Assembly (NCBI RefSeq): GCF_014982785.1
Contig: NZ_JADCKB010000017.1
Coordinates: 1-64,000, forward strand
DNA from: Ructibacterium gallinarum
GTDB taxonomy: Bacteria; Bacillota; Clostridia; Monoglobales; Monoglobaceae
Direction of reading: 5' to 3'
Length of the DNA stretch: 64,000 nt
Both the position numbers and the translations under genes were made by a program. Positions 44,392 to 53,727 of the stretch are shown here, piece after piece (the first letter of the stretch is position 1; the number at the start of each line of letters is the position of its first letter). The notes beneath the pieces were generated by a model. That model was not told the origin of the DNA. It did not search any database and saw only the letters and a program-made list of their open reading frames with translations.

Positions 44392-45684
44392 TTATACAAC
44401 TAAGTTCTGAATTTTTTTAATATTAACATCTCTCAGCAAAACATTCTCTTTTACAGATAGTGCAGCTGCAACGCCCGCCGCCTCACCCAGCGCAATGCAT
44501 ATGGGCATAACGCGGAAATTGGAATGGGCAAGATGGCTCCCCGATATATTTCTGCCCGAAAGTAAAAGTCCCTCAACATTTTTCGGCAGCAGACAACCAT
44601 AAGGTATCGTATAGTCCTTTTGCTGCGACCATTCATGTTGTACGCCGGTTTCATCAAGACTTGCACCGCTCAAATTATGTACATCAAAGTTAAAAAACGC
44701 CCGTCTTACTACCCAGTTATCAAAATAACGGGCATCCAAAATATCTTGCTCACCCAACGATGCCATTCCTTCAAAATGTCTTGTTTCACGTATCCCCAAG
44801 AGTGAGGCTGTGCTCATAAGCCAACAGTTTTGGTATCCGGGAACATATTCTCTTAAAAATTTTATAATCGGCTCTATTTGTGAACGGCAGGTCAATATTC
44901 CCTCTGTAATACTTTTTGCGTCCGTCCCGTCAACTTCGATTGCATTTGTCATATTACAGCATACAGTGCCGGGAGTTGGTTGTTTGTACAAAAGCACATG
45001 TCCCGCCGGAAACGGCAGCAATTCCTTTGCCAGCGCCTGAAGCTCCCCCTTTTCTGTTGGTACTTTTGTTTCAAAGCTTTCCGGAAATACGGCCGTATCA
45101 TAATCAACGCCGCCAACTTTAAACATTATCGTACATGGCTGCATTTTACCATCGGTTTCTCTGCCTTTTGTATATGGCACACCAGCAAAAGCGGCAACAT
45201 CGCCATCTCCCGTGGCATCAATAACACATTTTGCTTTTATAATCCCCCTGCCCGACTTATTCTGAACAATAACCCCTGTTATACGTCCGTTTTCTACGCG
45301 AGCATCAACAGCCGTTGTATAAAACATAAGCTGTACACCGGCTTCTGCCATCATTTCATCCAAGACAATTTTTTGTACATCGTGATATATAGCATTCTTT
45401 GAAGCTTCAGTGGAATTATCCCAGCCAACAGCTTGCCCCTTTTCGTATGTACGTTCAAATATCTCAAGCATTATTTTACTCGATGACCTTCCACCCCAAT
45501 GAGACATTAAACCTGCGGTTGCGATTCCACCGACACAATCCTGTGACTCAATGAGCATTACATTCACACCTTGTCGTGCCGCCTGCAACGCCGCACCTAT
45601 TCCGGCAGGCCCCCCTCCGGCAACAAGAACATCAACATCGGCAATTACCGGGATTTCTCTTGCCGTTTCCATTATTTTTTCCAT
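44392..45684 (-). CDS. FAD-dependent oxidoreductase
   Basis: A 430-residue flavoprotein of the FAD_oxidored family often found in sugar loci. The dinucleotide motif is DVLVAGGGPAGIGAALQAARQG near residues 18-38, and the second FAD motif is CVIDATGDGDVAAFAGVPY. The C-terminal LLLSGRNISGSHLAHSNFRVM and IALGEAAGVAAAL segments are typical. The substrate is unknown; family members may oxidise sugars or sugar acids. AGAGGTG lies 5 bases before the ATG at 45684. The gene is transcribed away from the AraC-type regulator to its right, which probably controls it. Confidence 0.85.
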   Translation of the reverse strand: MEKIMETAREIPVIADVDVLVAGGGPAGIGAALQAARQGVNVMLIESQDCVGGIATAGLMSHWGGRSSSKIMLEIFERTYEKGQAVGWDNSTEASKNAIYHDVQKIVLDEMMAEAGVQLMFYTTAVDARVENGRITGVIVQNKSGRGIIKAKCVIDATGDGDVAAFAGVPYTKGRETDGKMQPCTIMFKVGGVDYDTAVFPESFETKVPTEKGELQALAKELLPFPAGHVLLYKQPTPGTVCCNMTNAIEVDGTDAKSITEGILTCRSQIEPIIKFLREYVPGYQNCWLMSTASLLGIRETRHFEGMASLGEQDILDARYFDNWVVRRAFFNFDVHNLSGASLDETGVQHEWSQQKDYTIPYGCLLPKNVEGLLLSGRNISGSHLAHSNFRVMPICIALGEAAGVAAALSVKENVLLRDVNIKKIQNLVV

Positions 45685-45707
45685 AATAACACCTCTACTA
45701 AAAAAAT

Positions 45708-45736
45708 TATTGATTTTTTCTAAATAAAAGTATATA
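45708..45736 (+). promoter_or_regulatory. Promoter of the AraC-type regulator
   Basis: TTGATT (45708-45713) and TATAAT (45731-45736) stand 17 bases apart, about 70 bases before the regulator's start. It lies in the 124-base divergent region shared with the flavoprotein gene, so regulator binding here could control both genes. Confidence 0.65.
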
Positions 45737-45808
45737 ATATGAAAAACAAAGAAACCTCCGTTTTTTTATTGTTTTTCTTTGAAATTTAACTATCCAGGGG
45801 AACATTTT

Positions 45809-46663
45809 ATGAATTACGAAATATTAGACAACATAACTGATTACATTGAATTTCTCCGAGAAGCAGGCTACAGTATTGTACTGAGCTGTTTTAATCCGGT
45901 TTTAGAGGAATATCTTCCGGTTCTTCTTAAATATGAACCGCATCTGCCTGCCGTATGTTCTTATTTGAAAGCTAATGCAAATGTAAACAACAATTGTTTT
46001 AGCAATAAAGAAAAACTAAAGACCAGTACCATCCCCAAACCATATTATTCCTGTTGTTGGGCAGGTATCGAAGAATACATTATACCGATAGCCGACTTAA
46101 ATAACCGTATTTGTCTCGTTCATATTTCAGGATACTGCGGCAAAATGCCCCAGTCAGAATACTTGTCAAAAAAACTTGAAATGAAACTGGGGGCACAGTT
46201 TAAGAAAGTTTATTCCCAGCTGTCATCGGATGTTCCCGATATGAAAAAGGCCATGACAGTTACAACCCCTCTTAAATATATGTTTTATGAACTATATCAG
46301 GAATGTATAGCTTCATCGGTCAGAACAGACGGCACTGCTGATATATATCCCGCAGTGCTCAGATATATAAACGACCACTATGCCGAGTCAATCAATATAG
46401 CGAACATTGCGGAGGCACTGAATTATTCTACTTCTTATATCCGCTATATTTTTTCAAAAAAGAGCACAAAAACAATTGGCAAATATATCAATTCAGTAAG
46501 ACTCAATCATGCCGCAAACCTTCTGAAATTTACTGAAAGAACCATAACGGAAATTGCTTTTGAGAGCGGATTTCACAACAGCAATTATTTTTCAACTGCG
46601 TTTAAAAAATATTATGGACTTTCTCCCTGCCAGTATCGCATAAAATTTCAAAAAAATGTTTAA
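45809..46663 (+). CDS. AraC-family regulator with PocR-like sensor domain
   Basis: A one-component regulator of 284 residues. The N-terminal half resembles the PocR domain (Cys-rich YYSCCWAGIEEYIIPIADL, with NRICLVHISGYCG after it), a ligand-sensing fold found with AraC outputs. The C-terminal 100 residues are the double helix-turn-helix (INIANIAEALNYSTSYIRYIF and ITEIAFESGFHNSNYFSTAFK). The start at 45809 is chosen because AGGGGA lies 7 bases before it; the frame extends 30 bases upstream without a site. It is the only plus-strand gene between hsdR and parM and is divergent from the flavoprotein gene, its likely target. Confidence 0.85.
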   Translation: MNYEILDNITDYIEFLREAGYSIVLSCFNPVLEEYLPVLLKYEPHLPAVCSYLKANANVNNNCFSNKEKLKTSTIPKPYYSCCWAGIEEYIIPIADLNNRICLVHISGYCGKMPQSEYLSKKLEMKLGAQFKKVYSQLSSDVPDMKKAMTVTTPLKYMFYELYQECIASSVRTDGTADIYPAVLRYINDHYAESINIANIAEALNYSTSYIRYIFSKKSTKTIGKYINSVRLNHAANLLKFTERTITEIAFESGFHNSNYFSTAFKKYYGLSPCQYRIKFQKNV

Positions 46664-46692
46664 TACCAACGCAATTTCTCTAATGAATTATT

Positions 46693-46737
46693 AAAACCTC
46701 CGGCAATTAGTTCAATAAAACCAATCGCCAGAGGTTT
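46693..46737. terminator. Bidirectional terminator between araC-type gene and HU
   Basis: AAAACCTC (46693-46700) pairs with GAGGTTT (46731-46737), with a partly paired GGC/GCC inside and A/T-rich flanks on both sides. It serves two convergent genes. Confidence 0.6.
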
Positions 46738-46762
46738 CCTTTATCCTTTTCTTCAAGCCCAC

Positions 46763-47035
46763 TTACTTCACTGCATCTTTCAGCGCTTTTCCGGCTTTGA
46801 ACGCCGGAATCTTAGATGCCGCAATTTTGATTGTTGCACCGGTCTGCGGGTTTCTTCCCTCGCGAGCCGCTCTTGCACGGGTTTCAAACATGCCGAAACC
46901 AACTAATGTAATCTTATCGCCCTTCTTGAGCGCGTCTGCAACCGCATCGGTAAATGCGTTCAACGCCGCTTCAGCGTCCTTCTTGGAAAGGCTTGCTTTT
47001 TCAGCCATAGCCGCAACCAATTCGCTCTTATTCAT
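46763..47035 (-). CDS. hup: HU-family DNA-binding protein
   Basis: A 90-residue histone-like protein that bends and compacts DNA as a dimer. The start [28 protein letters not shown], the core [28 protein letters not shown] with the DNA-wrapping arm, and the end [15 protein letters not shown] are canonical. I start at 47035, with GGAGGG upstream, rather than at the longer frame. It ends the leftward run of DNA-processing genes, but HU is also a normal chromosomal gene, so it need not belong to the element. Confidence 0.95.
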   Translation of the reverse strand: MNKSELVAAMAEKASLSKKDAEAALNAFTDAVADALKKGDKITLVGFGMFETRARAAREGRNPQTGATIKIAASKIPAFKAGKALKDAVK

Positions 47036-47131
47036 TCTCTGTCCCTCCCCTCCTCTTTTCTTACGGATAATCATACCATATATTTCGACAAAATGCAATA
47101 CAACTCAGTTCATCATTTTCTGTGATTGTAT

Positions 47132-47872
47132 TTATTGTTTTTTCATATATTTTACATCAGAAAATGAGTATAATTTCACACCTTTCAGCAATTTCTCCAC
47201 AGATTTTCCCGTAATCTTTTCAAATATAATCTCGGCAGCTGCTGCGTTTTTTTCAAACTGTGCAACAAAATCACTGCTTGTATCATATGCCAAATACAAA
47301 ACGCTATAAAGCATTTGATTTAATTTTTCTTCCGCATCGGGATCTATTTTACACTTTTGTTTTGCAACTGCCAATCTGGCACACACAATCACCCATTTCC
47401 TTGCCGGCTCTTCAGATTCTTTCAACTGAAACATTTCAAGCCAGTCATGCACCTTGATCTTTGTATCCTTTGCCGCACATTCAACTTTTTGAAGGAAATA
47501 GCGTATTTCCCCTATGGGAGAAACTGCCCTGCCTAACGGAAACAAAGCGCAAACAGCAGGCTTGGCTCCATGAATCCCGCACTTTCCATTCCGCAAAAAA
47601 GCGCACACTTCATTGTGTATTTTAGATTTCACACGAACAACAGGAAGTCTGGAATTATCTCCTATGTAAGTTTCGCAATACTTTTCTATTACCTCTTGTA
47701 GTTCCATTTTCAAAAATCCTGCAATCCGATATAAATCATGCGGATTCAGCAAAATATCATGTCTGTTCCGGCAGCACTCTCCGCATTGAACGCAGCCAAA
47801 TTCAAATACATCCTCATCTGTAAGTGCATTTTCAATTAAATTTTTCATAACTTCTTTACTTCTTTTATCCAT
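47132..47872 (-). CDS. YkgJ-type cysteine-cluster protein
   Basis: A 246-residue protein with the Zn/Fe-binding cluster of the YkgJ family: FGCVQCGECCRNRHDILLNP, then CAFLRNGKCGIHGAKPAVC followed by ALFPLGR. The C-terminal part (about 130-246) is helical and not recognised. The family is of unknown biochemical role. GGAGGCG precedes the ATG at 47872. The gene follows the 149-residue protein by 18 bases and is the last before HU. Confidence 0.85.
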   Translation of the reverse strand: MDKRSKEVMKNLIENALTDEDVFEFGCVQCGECCRNRHDILLNPHDLYRIAGFLKMELQEVIEKYCETYIGDNSRLPVVRVKSKIHNEVCAFLRNGKCGIHGAKPAVCALFPLGRAVSPIGEIRYFLQKVECAAKDTKIKVHDWLEMFQLKESEEPARKWVIVCARLAVAKQKCKIDPDAEEKLNQMLYSVLYLAYDTSSDFVAQFEKNAAAAEIIFEKITGKSVEKLLKGVKLYSFSDVKYMKKQ

Positions 47873-47890
47873 TTTAACGCCTCCATTTTT

Positions 47891-48340
47891 TTACTCTTCC
47901 AGCAGCATATTACAGCATTTCAGCTCATGCGAAAATTCCTGTATAATTTGCTGCAGTTCTGTTTCAGACATTCGCCCGGTTTTCTTCCCGTGATATTTGT
48001 TTATCACGGACACTACCTCATCCTTAAAGAAAAACTCATCTGTCGGTTCAAAATCAAATATCGTTTTTTCCTGATTGATCAGAAGCTCCGCATCGTCTGC
48101 CGCCGTACAATTCGAACAGCCATACCTTGCGCATTCGTCATTGCAGTTTCCGGTCGTTATTTCCATACCGGGCATTGCATCACACTGAAAAAACACCTCA
48201 TACATCCGTCTGAGTGTCCATCTTACATCTGTCGCATGGCAATACTCCAGTAAATACCTGATTTTTCCTTTTTCAATATCGCTGAATTTATACTTTCTGT
48301 CTGCTTTCTCAATCATTGTATTAAACTCTGAATCGGTCAT
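47891..48340 (-). CDS. Uncharacterised protein, Cys-rich middle
   Basis: About 149 residues, no family recognised. It starts MTDSEFNTMIEKADRKYKFSD and continues as helices; a Cys-rich stretch (GNCNDECARYGCSNC) lies in the middle and might bind metal. GGAGAGG stands before the ATG at 48340, so I use this start and not the open frame extending to 48427, which overlaps the primase gene. It lies in the DNA-processing run, between the primase-like and YkgJ-type genes. Confidence 0.7.
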   Translation of the reverse strand: MTDSEFNTMIEKADRKYKFSDIEKGKIRYLLEYCHATDVRWTLRRMYEVFFQCDAMPGMEITTGNCNDECARYGCSNCTAADDAELLINQEKTIFDFEPTDEFFFKDEVVSVINKYHGKKTGRMSETELQQIIQEFSHELKCCNMLLEE

Positions 48341-48386
48341 TTTGCCTCTCCTTTCCATATTACAAAAGGGACAGCGCAAAACAGCG

Positions 48387-49493
48387 CTATCCCTCATTCC
48401 TGTGTTTTGACAACAAAAAGTCGTCAATCCCTTTATAATTTTTGTCCCAGTTCATAATCTTTGTCTGGAGACCCATCTCGGCAATCAGGTTATGTAATTT
48501 CAGTGCGCCTGCACGGACATGTACATTCTTGTACTTGTCCATATCGTGGGTTTCATAAATATTTTGGGTTCCGTTCGCTTTCAAAAGTGAAAAGAGTTCA
48601 CGAAACGGCTCAACATTCCCTGCGCCGGCAGTTGCCGCAAATGTCCGCCCCGACAAAAAATGCGCAACATCAGCTTTGAGCGCTCCTTCTGTGGCAAATA
48701 CCGTTTCATCACACGGATTGCCGACAAAATGCGCCGGACTGCCGGACGATACCCCCATTCTTTCATCAACGCTTGAAAACCAGATGTACTTGGTTTCGTG
48801 ACCTTTTTCATCAATAAACGGCTTATCCAATCGGATTTGAAACGCCTGTATCAGTCCTGCAATGTTCCGGAACGGAATTAGGATTCCCGAACAGCGGGAA
48901 GTAAAGTGCAAAGACCACTTTCCGTTGTTCTTCTGATAAAATCCCGGTATTCCCTCGACAACGCAGCCTTTTGACAGCAAGGTATCTGCCAGGCTGTCAA
49001 ACCCAAACGCCGGCGTACTTTTATAGCCTGCACGCTGTATCATTTCTTCAGATAACCCGCGTTGTTTTAATTTTTCCAAATGCGTTCTCGTCAGCGTCAG
49101 CTGTGATAACATTATTTCATATGTCTGGCTGCGGTCAAACACCGAGGCAAGCTCCGCGCTCTCCGGCAGCGCTATCTGCCGCTCTTTTGCCGCAATCATT
49201 TTGCATTCCTGCGGCGATGTATTTCCGTAAAGAATTTCGCATATTTCCCGGTAGGCGTCAGAATTTGAAACACCATACACGCTTGCATATAAACCAATTG
49301 CGCCGCCACCCGCCTGACAATAGTTACAGCGAAATTGATTCTTCTCCAGATTGAGATTCATTTTTCCGCGTGTATCACCGCAAAGCGGACAATCCGTATA
49401 TACGCTTCTGGTTCCCCTGCGCCTGATACGAAGATTCAGAATACCCGCGACATCCATAATACTAAACGGAAGATCGTAACGATATCCCGACAT
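48387..49493 (-). CDS. CHC2 zinc-finger/Toprim primase-like protein
   Basis: A protein of about 368 residues with the primase domain order. An N-terminal CHC2-type zinc finger (DCPLCGDTRGK, then FRCNYCQAGG) is followed by a linker and a Toprim domain with the Glu in FATEGALKADVAHF and a DxD in ETHDMDKY. Such shortened DnaG-like proteins occur in phages and conjugative elements and may make primers for element replication. I start at the ATG at 49493 with AGGAGG 7 bases upstream. The gene overlaps none; the 252-residue gene upstream ends 12 bases inside the longer frame. Confidence 0.8.
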   Translation of the reverse strand: MSGYRYDLPFSIMDVAGILNLRIRRRGTRSVYTDCPLCGDTRGKMNLNLEKNQFRCNYCQAGGGAIGLYASVYGVSNSDAYREICEILYGNTSPQECKMIAAKERQIALPESAELASVFDRSQTYEIMLSQLTLTRTHLEKLKQRGLSEEMIQRAGYKSTPAFGFDSLADTLLSKGCVVEGIPGFYQKNNGKWSLHFTSRCSGILIPFRNIAGLIQAFQIRLDKPFIDEKGHETKYIWFSSVDERMGVSSGSPAHFVGNPCDETVFATEGALKADVAHFLSGRTFAATAGAGNVEPFRELFSLLKANGTQNIYETHDMDKYKNVHVRAGALKLHNLIAEMGLQTKIMNWDKNYKGIDDFLLSKHRNEG

Positions 49494-49504
49494 ATTACCG
49501 CCTC

Positions 49505-50263
49505 CTACGCCACACACGCAACTTCGAACTGCAATCTTGGAAATCTTTTCTCCAGATACTTATCTTTGAGCCATTGATGCGCTTTTTTCTCTGATTCAAA
49601 CCATTTTGCACAATCACAGCAGCATGTTGAATACACTCCACGACGAGTAAGTTTGCTGACATACCCATGTCCTGTGGTAATAACGTAATACTGCGCCGGC
49701 TTTTCCCGCACTGTTCGCGGACGCAGATATCTTTTTAAAACATCTTCCGCATGAAAACCAATCTGTATCTGCAATTGATGTGTAGTATCGCGCTTTAAAC
49801 ATTCATCTGCCTCTGTGAGAAATGCGTCTAAGTCTGTACTGTCGGCAATTCTTTTGGCATGCAAGGTGCATATATTGTTCGCTTTATCGTAATAATAAAC
49901 CGTTCCATTCAATACGGGGTTGGGAATACACTCTTCACAAAGTTCTTCCAATGTCTTTGCTTGTTTGATTCCATTTTTAAAAAAGCGGACAAACGCAGCA
50001 TCGTCTACCCATTTACCGCTTCGTTTGAAATGCTGCTGATAGGTACTCGGAATATAGCCGTTTACACGTTCCATCAATTTTTCCGGCTCAATTGCCGGAT
50101 TCTCACCGCTTTTTATCAACAAAGGAAACCAGCTTCTGCATCTTCTCCAGTGTTTTCCATATGTTGGCTCCCAGCAATTGTTGCTGCCGGATAATACAAG
50201 AGGTATTATCCGGCCGTCACCTGTTTTTATAAACTCTCTGGCATATACAATTTCGTAGCTCAT
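49505..50263 (-). CDS. Uncharacterised element protein
   Basis: A 252-residue protein I do not recognise. The text starts MSYEIVYAREFIKTGDGRIIP and contains CWEPTYGKHWRRCRSWFP, YIPSTYQQHFKR and, near the end, a Cys-rich YSTCCCDCAKWFES. AGGAGG precedes the ATG at 50263. It lies between the annealing protein and the primase in the same operon, so a role in element DNA metabolism is the natural guess, not shown. Confidence 0.7.
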   Translation of the reverse strand: MSYEIVYAREFIKTGDGRIIPLVLSGSNNCWEPTYGKHWRRCRSWFPLLIKSGENPAIEPEKLMERVNGYIPSTYQQHFKRSGKWVDDAAFVRFFKNGIKQAKTLEELCEECIPNPVLNGTVYYYDKANNICTLHAKRIADSTDLDAFLTEADECLKRDTTHQLQIQIGFHAEDVLKRYLRPRTVREKPAQYYVITTGHGYVSKLTRRGVYSTCCCDCAKWFESEKKAHQWLKDKYLEKRFPRLQFEVACVA

Positions 50264-50275
50264 GCAAAACGCCTC

Positions 50276-51136
50276 CTATGCAATAGCCTTAGCTGCTTCC
50301 ATCAACACTTTCGCAGCAGCTTTCACAAGATTGTTGGAATCCCTTGCTGCGTGAAATTCAATGCTTTTGGGCTTTCTTTCCGCAAGCTCGCCAATGGTTT
50401 TCCCGATATCATAACCGGTATCCACAACCACGGTTTTGGCGTATTCGATGCTCATCTTTTTCACAAGCTCCTCAACCGGCATATCCTTGGTAAGCTTCTC
50501 CGGCTTTGACTCAAGGTTCGGTTTGGATTCCGGCTCTGAAGCAGCTTTCGGTTTTGGTTCCACAGCGCTTTTTTCCGTTTCTGCCAAACCGTCGGCGCCG
50601 CTGGCTTTTATCGCCGGCGGCTCAATTCCTTCCGGGAAGCCGTCGCTGATTGTCTCCGCTGCCCCCGCCGTATCCGGATCAAACGCTATCTGAATTCCTG
50701 CGTCCACTTTTGCAGCGTCATTCGGCAGCGCAACATCGCAAAACTGCGTGCCAAAGCCGGCGTCCTTCAGCGCACGGCCGAGCGCAGCAGTTTCCGCTGT
50801 TTCTACGAAATTCATCCCAAACTGTTCATTGCTCTCGTCCTTGTAACGCGATGCAAATCCGTTGGCTAAAAAGTTTTCAAGCGGATCGTTAATATCCGCA
50901 TAAATGCGTACCTCAAAGGTTGCATAATCCTTATTCAAGACCTTCGGGATTTTAAAAACCTTTCCGTGCGGATACATCAACCTGTACCAAAGAATCCGGT
51001 ATTTTGTATCCAGATAAAAGGATACCCCCTCCTCCGTTTCTTCTTTCCTTAAATAGTCTTTCGGCTCAAAGCCTTCTACGCGGTTTAATTGCTGTACCGC
51101 CTCGCTTAAATCATATAAAATTGGTGTTTCGCTCAT
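50276..51136 (-). CDS. Rad52/Erf-like single-strand annealing protein
   Basis: A protein of about 286 residues whose first 170 residues fit the Erf/Rad52-like annealing class: a conserved tyrosine/lysine start (YLDTKYRILWYRLMYPHGKV) and the helix MNFVETAETAALGRALKDAGFG, which recalls 'ETAAIGRAL.. GFG' in those proteins. Residues 175-225 form a Pro/Lys/Glu-rich linker, and the C-terminal 60 residues a helical domain (SIEYAKTVVVDTGYDIGKT). It would anneal DNA ends made by the YqaJ exonuclease encoded downstream in the same operon. The start at 51136 (ATG) has GGGAAGG upstream. Confidence 0.65.
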   Translation of the reverse strand: MSETPILYDLSEAVQQLNRVEGFEPKDYLRKEETEEGVSFYLDTKYRILWYRLMYPHGKVFKIPKVLNKDYATFEVRIYADINDPLENFLANGFASRYKDESNEQFGMNFVETAETAALGRALKDAGFGTQFCDVALPNDAAKVDAGIQIAFDPDTAGAAETISDGFPEGIEPPAIKASGADGLAETEKSAVEPKPKAASEPESKPNLESKPEKLTKDMPVEELVKKMSIEYAKTVVVDTGYDIGKTIGELAERKPKSIEFHAARDSNNLVKAAAKVLMEAAKAIA

Positions 51137-51155
51137 TTTCAATCCTTCCCTTCTT

Positions 51156-53366
51156 TTACTTTTTATCGCCTACATACTGTTTCACTCTCTCGGCAAGCAG
51201 GGAATTGCGCTTACTGCTGTCATTTTGGTGAATTCCTGCCATCAACGCCCGTTTTTCGCCAATCAATATTACTTTTTTCTTTGCGCGGGTAATCGCCGTA
51301 TAGATCAGATTTCGCTTGAGCATATGATAATATCGCATCAGCACAGGGATAATGACGGTAGAATACTCGCTGCCCTGACTTTTATGGATTGTCAGCGCAT
51401 ACGCGAGCGAAATAACGCCGAGCGCATCCTCTGCATAACACTTTTCAGTTCCGTCCGAAAAACGAATAGCCGCAAACTTCTCATCATCATTCGTAAATAC
51501 CGACTCAATGACTCCGATATCGCCGTTGCTGATTCCATCCATATTTTTATTTTGGATAATCTTATCATGGATGCGGAACCGTCTTCCATCGTAATACAGT
51601 TCGTTTTTTTCTCCTACATATGGATTAATAATATCCCGAATGGTATTGTTGATATGTAACACACTCGTTTCGCCCATCTCCCTGCGCGGCGCAAGAATCT
51701 GCACATGCTCCAGGCCGCTTTTTTTCACCTCGTCAAAATAGCAGCGCTTTATCATTTCCAGCGTCTCTTCCTCCGAAGCAGTGTCGATAAAGTTGAAATC
51801 ATTACCGTAAAACAGGCCGGTGGTTCCGTTACGAATCTTTTCGGCATTCAAAACAATCCTGCTCACGCCGCTTTGACGAAACACGGTATCCAGCCGCACA
51901 ACCGGAATACATTCGGACTGCAGCATATCCCGAAAAACATTTCCGGGGCCGATGGACGGAAGCTGATCCACATCGCCGACCAATACAACCGTTGTCTTAG
52001 AGTCCATGTTCCGAAAAAGGCGGTGCGCCAGCCTGATATCCACCATCGACATCTCATCCACAATGACAAGCCCTGATTTTATACTGCAATGCGCTTCCTT
52101 ATCTTCCTCTTTAGTCAAGCCCAGCGCCGAATGCAGCGTCTTTGCCGTCAGCATTCCGGTTCCTTCCGCCATCCGTTTTGCGGCTTTGCCTGTCGGCGCC
52201 GCAAGCAATATATCATCGCTGCCTGTTAAGTCACGGTATACGTCAATTATCACCTTTAACACTGTGGTCTTACCCGTACCGGGTCCGCCCGTAATCAAAG
52301 AGAGATTGTTATGGAAGCACATCCGCACCGCCTCGCACTGCGCATCCGACAGAGTAATCTCCCGCTTCGCCTGCGCTCTGTCAAGGGCGCCCTCTACATC
52401 TCCCCATTCCGGCGGAGACAATAAACTCCTATCTGACAAAGACTTGGCCAATTCCACCTCACGCTGAAACATCATCGGATGATAAATCAAACCGTTGTTG
52501 TTCACCAATCTGCCCGCTCTAATTTCTTCTATCAAAGCATTGCGGATTTCGTCCGCTGTGACAGCGGTAATTTTAAACCCCTGATTCAGCTGTCCGAAAC
52601 AGGCGTCCCGCAGTTCCTGCTGCGGAACATAGACATGCCCCTTCGCTTCAAACTCCGTCATCAGATAGTCTGCACAAGCCCGGATTCTCATTTTGTCATT
52701 CGGCTTGCATTTTACCTTGAGCGCGATTTTGTCTACCGTAAGAAACCCAAACCCCTTCACGGCGCACAGGTCATACGGTGTTTCATTCAGAATCTCCATT
52801 GACTTAACGCCGAATTTATCATAAATTTTCGACGCCTTATTTAAGGAAATGTCATACGGAGACAGAAACGAAACAATATTGCGCAGCTCCTTGTTGCGTG
52901 AAAAGGATTCTACAATCCGCTCAATCTTCTTATCCGACAAGCCGCGAATCTCACTCAGCCGTTTGGGTTCTTTTTCGATAATTTCAAGTGCCCGCAGACC
53001 GAATTTATCCGTGATTTTCCGTGCGGTAATCTCGCTGACACCCCGAATCAAGCCGGAAGATAAATACCCGACAATTCCCTCAACGGTGGGCGGCACGATT
53101 TCTGCGCACTGCTCAATTGCAAACTGTATCCCATATTTCTGCGATTTTTTCCATTTTCCTATAATGTCCAACTGAATCGCGTCGGTTGCGGGAATTTTGT
53201 ATCCGAATCCGGTAAAAGTAATCTTGCTTGAAGGCCATTTGTCTTTTTTGCGCGCTTCCTCTGGTACGGATGAATCATCTGTTTGGAATAGCGCAACGCA
53301 ATACCCGTTTGAAGGGTTTTCAAACAGTTTTTTCGCAAATGTACATATCAAGCTATTCACCTTCAA
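51156..53366 (-). CDS. recD2: RecD2-like ATP-dependent helicase
   Basis: A superfamily 1 helicase of about 735 residues. The N-terminal part has OB and helix-hairpin-helix regions (ALEIIEKEPKRLSEIRGLSDKK). Motor motifs are Walker A GGPGTGKTTVLK, Walker B VIVDEMSMVDI, GDVDQLPSIGPGNV and the C-terminal YALTIHKSQGSEYSTVI with TAITRAKKKVIL. It would unwind DNA during element replication or recombination. The initial TTG at 53366 overlaps the 3' end of the gene upstream; a GTG at 53360 is an alternative, and no strong ribosome binding site decides it. Genome copies of RecD2 are common, but this one sits in the element operon. Confidence 0.88.
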   Translation of the reverse strand: MKVNSLICTFAKKLFENPSNGYCVALFQTDDSSVPEEARKKDKWPSSKITFTGFGYKIPATDAIQLDIIGKWKKSQKYGIQFAIEQCAEIVPPTVEGIVGYLSSGLIRGVSEITARKITDKFGLRALEIIEKEPKRLSEIRGLSDKKIERIVESFSRNKELRNIVSFLSPYDISLNKASKIYDKFGVKSMEILNETPYDLCAVKGFGFLTVDKIALKVKCKPNDKMRIRACADYLMTEFEAKGHVYVPQQELRDACFGQLNQGFKITAVTADEIRNALIEEIRAGRLVNNNGLIYHPMMFQREVELAKSLSDRSLLSPPEWGDVEGALDRAQAKREITLSDAQCEAVRMCFHNNLSLITGGPGTGKTTVLKVIIDVYRDLTGSDDILLAAPTGKAAKRMAEGTGMLTAKTLHSALGLTKEEDKEAHCSIKSGLVIVDEMSMVDIRLAHRLFRNMDSKTTVVLVGDVDQLPSIGPGNVFRDMLQSECIPVVRLDTVFRQSGVSRIVLNAEKIRNGTTGLFYGNDFNFIDTASEEETLEMIKRCYFDEVKKSGLEHVQILAPRREMGETSVLHINNTIRDIINPYVGEKNELYYDGRRFRIHDKIIQNKNMDGISNGDIGVIESVFTNDDEKFAAIRFSDGTEKCYAEDALGVISLAYALTIHKSQGSEYSTVIIPVLMRYYHMLKRNLIYTAITRAKKKVILIGEKRALMAGIHQNDSSKRNSLLAERVKQYVGDKK

Positions 53367-53727
53367 TCTCTATCACAGTGATTGTTACCCTTGGCTGGTG
53401 CTGCTCCTTCAGATACCGAACCTCTATCCCCAGCTTTTCCGCCAGTTCAATTTCTTTCTGCATCCCGCTTGAAATTACGTTGCCGCAAACAACCATCTTT
53501 TTACATATCCGCAGTAAATCAAGCCCGAATCTTAATCCGACTGCTCTTTCTTCGGGTATATTGTCGTCAAGATATTCCGGTAAAATGCCATGCGGCGCAA
53601 TCGCCCGGCAATCCATTTTCTCGGACACCGTCTTTGCATATTCTCTCGCCTTATGCATGTTATTTAGTACGCCCTCTTTCGTAGGCGCGCCCAGCGGCGA
53701 GCAAACATACACCAGTTCCTTACTCAT
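53353..53727 (-). CDS. DUF4406-like/nucleoside deoxyribosyltransferase-fold protein
   Basis: A 124-residue protein that looks like a member of the DUF4406/DUF7768 group with the nucleoside 2-deoxyribosyltransferase fold. VYVCSPLGAPTKEGVLNNM opens the first strand and AREYAKTV the first helix; GLRFGLDLLRICKKMVVCG and GMQKEIELAEKLGIEVRYL follow. Such proteins occur in phages and mobile elements; their enzyme activity is unproved. The ATG overlaps the stop of the YqaJ gene as ATGA, and its own 3' end overlaps the helicase start. Confidence 0.75.
   Translation of the reverse strand: MSKELVYVCSPLGAPTKEGVLNNMHKAREYAKTVSEKMDCRAIAPHGILPEYLDDNIPEERAVGLRFGLDLLRICKKMVVCGNVISSGMQKEIELAEKLGIEVRYLKEQHQPRVTITVIEIEGE

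Noticed and set aside
46763-47035. HU as proof of a phage
   Set aside because: HU is a normal chromosomal protein; its position at the end of the run does not prove that it belongs to the element.
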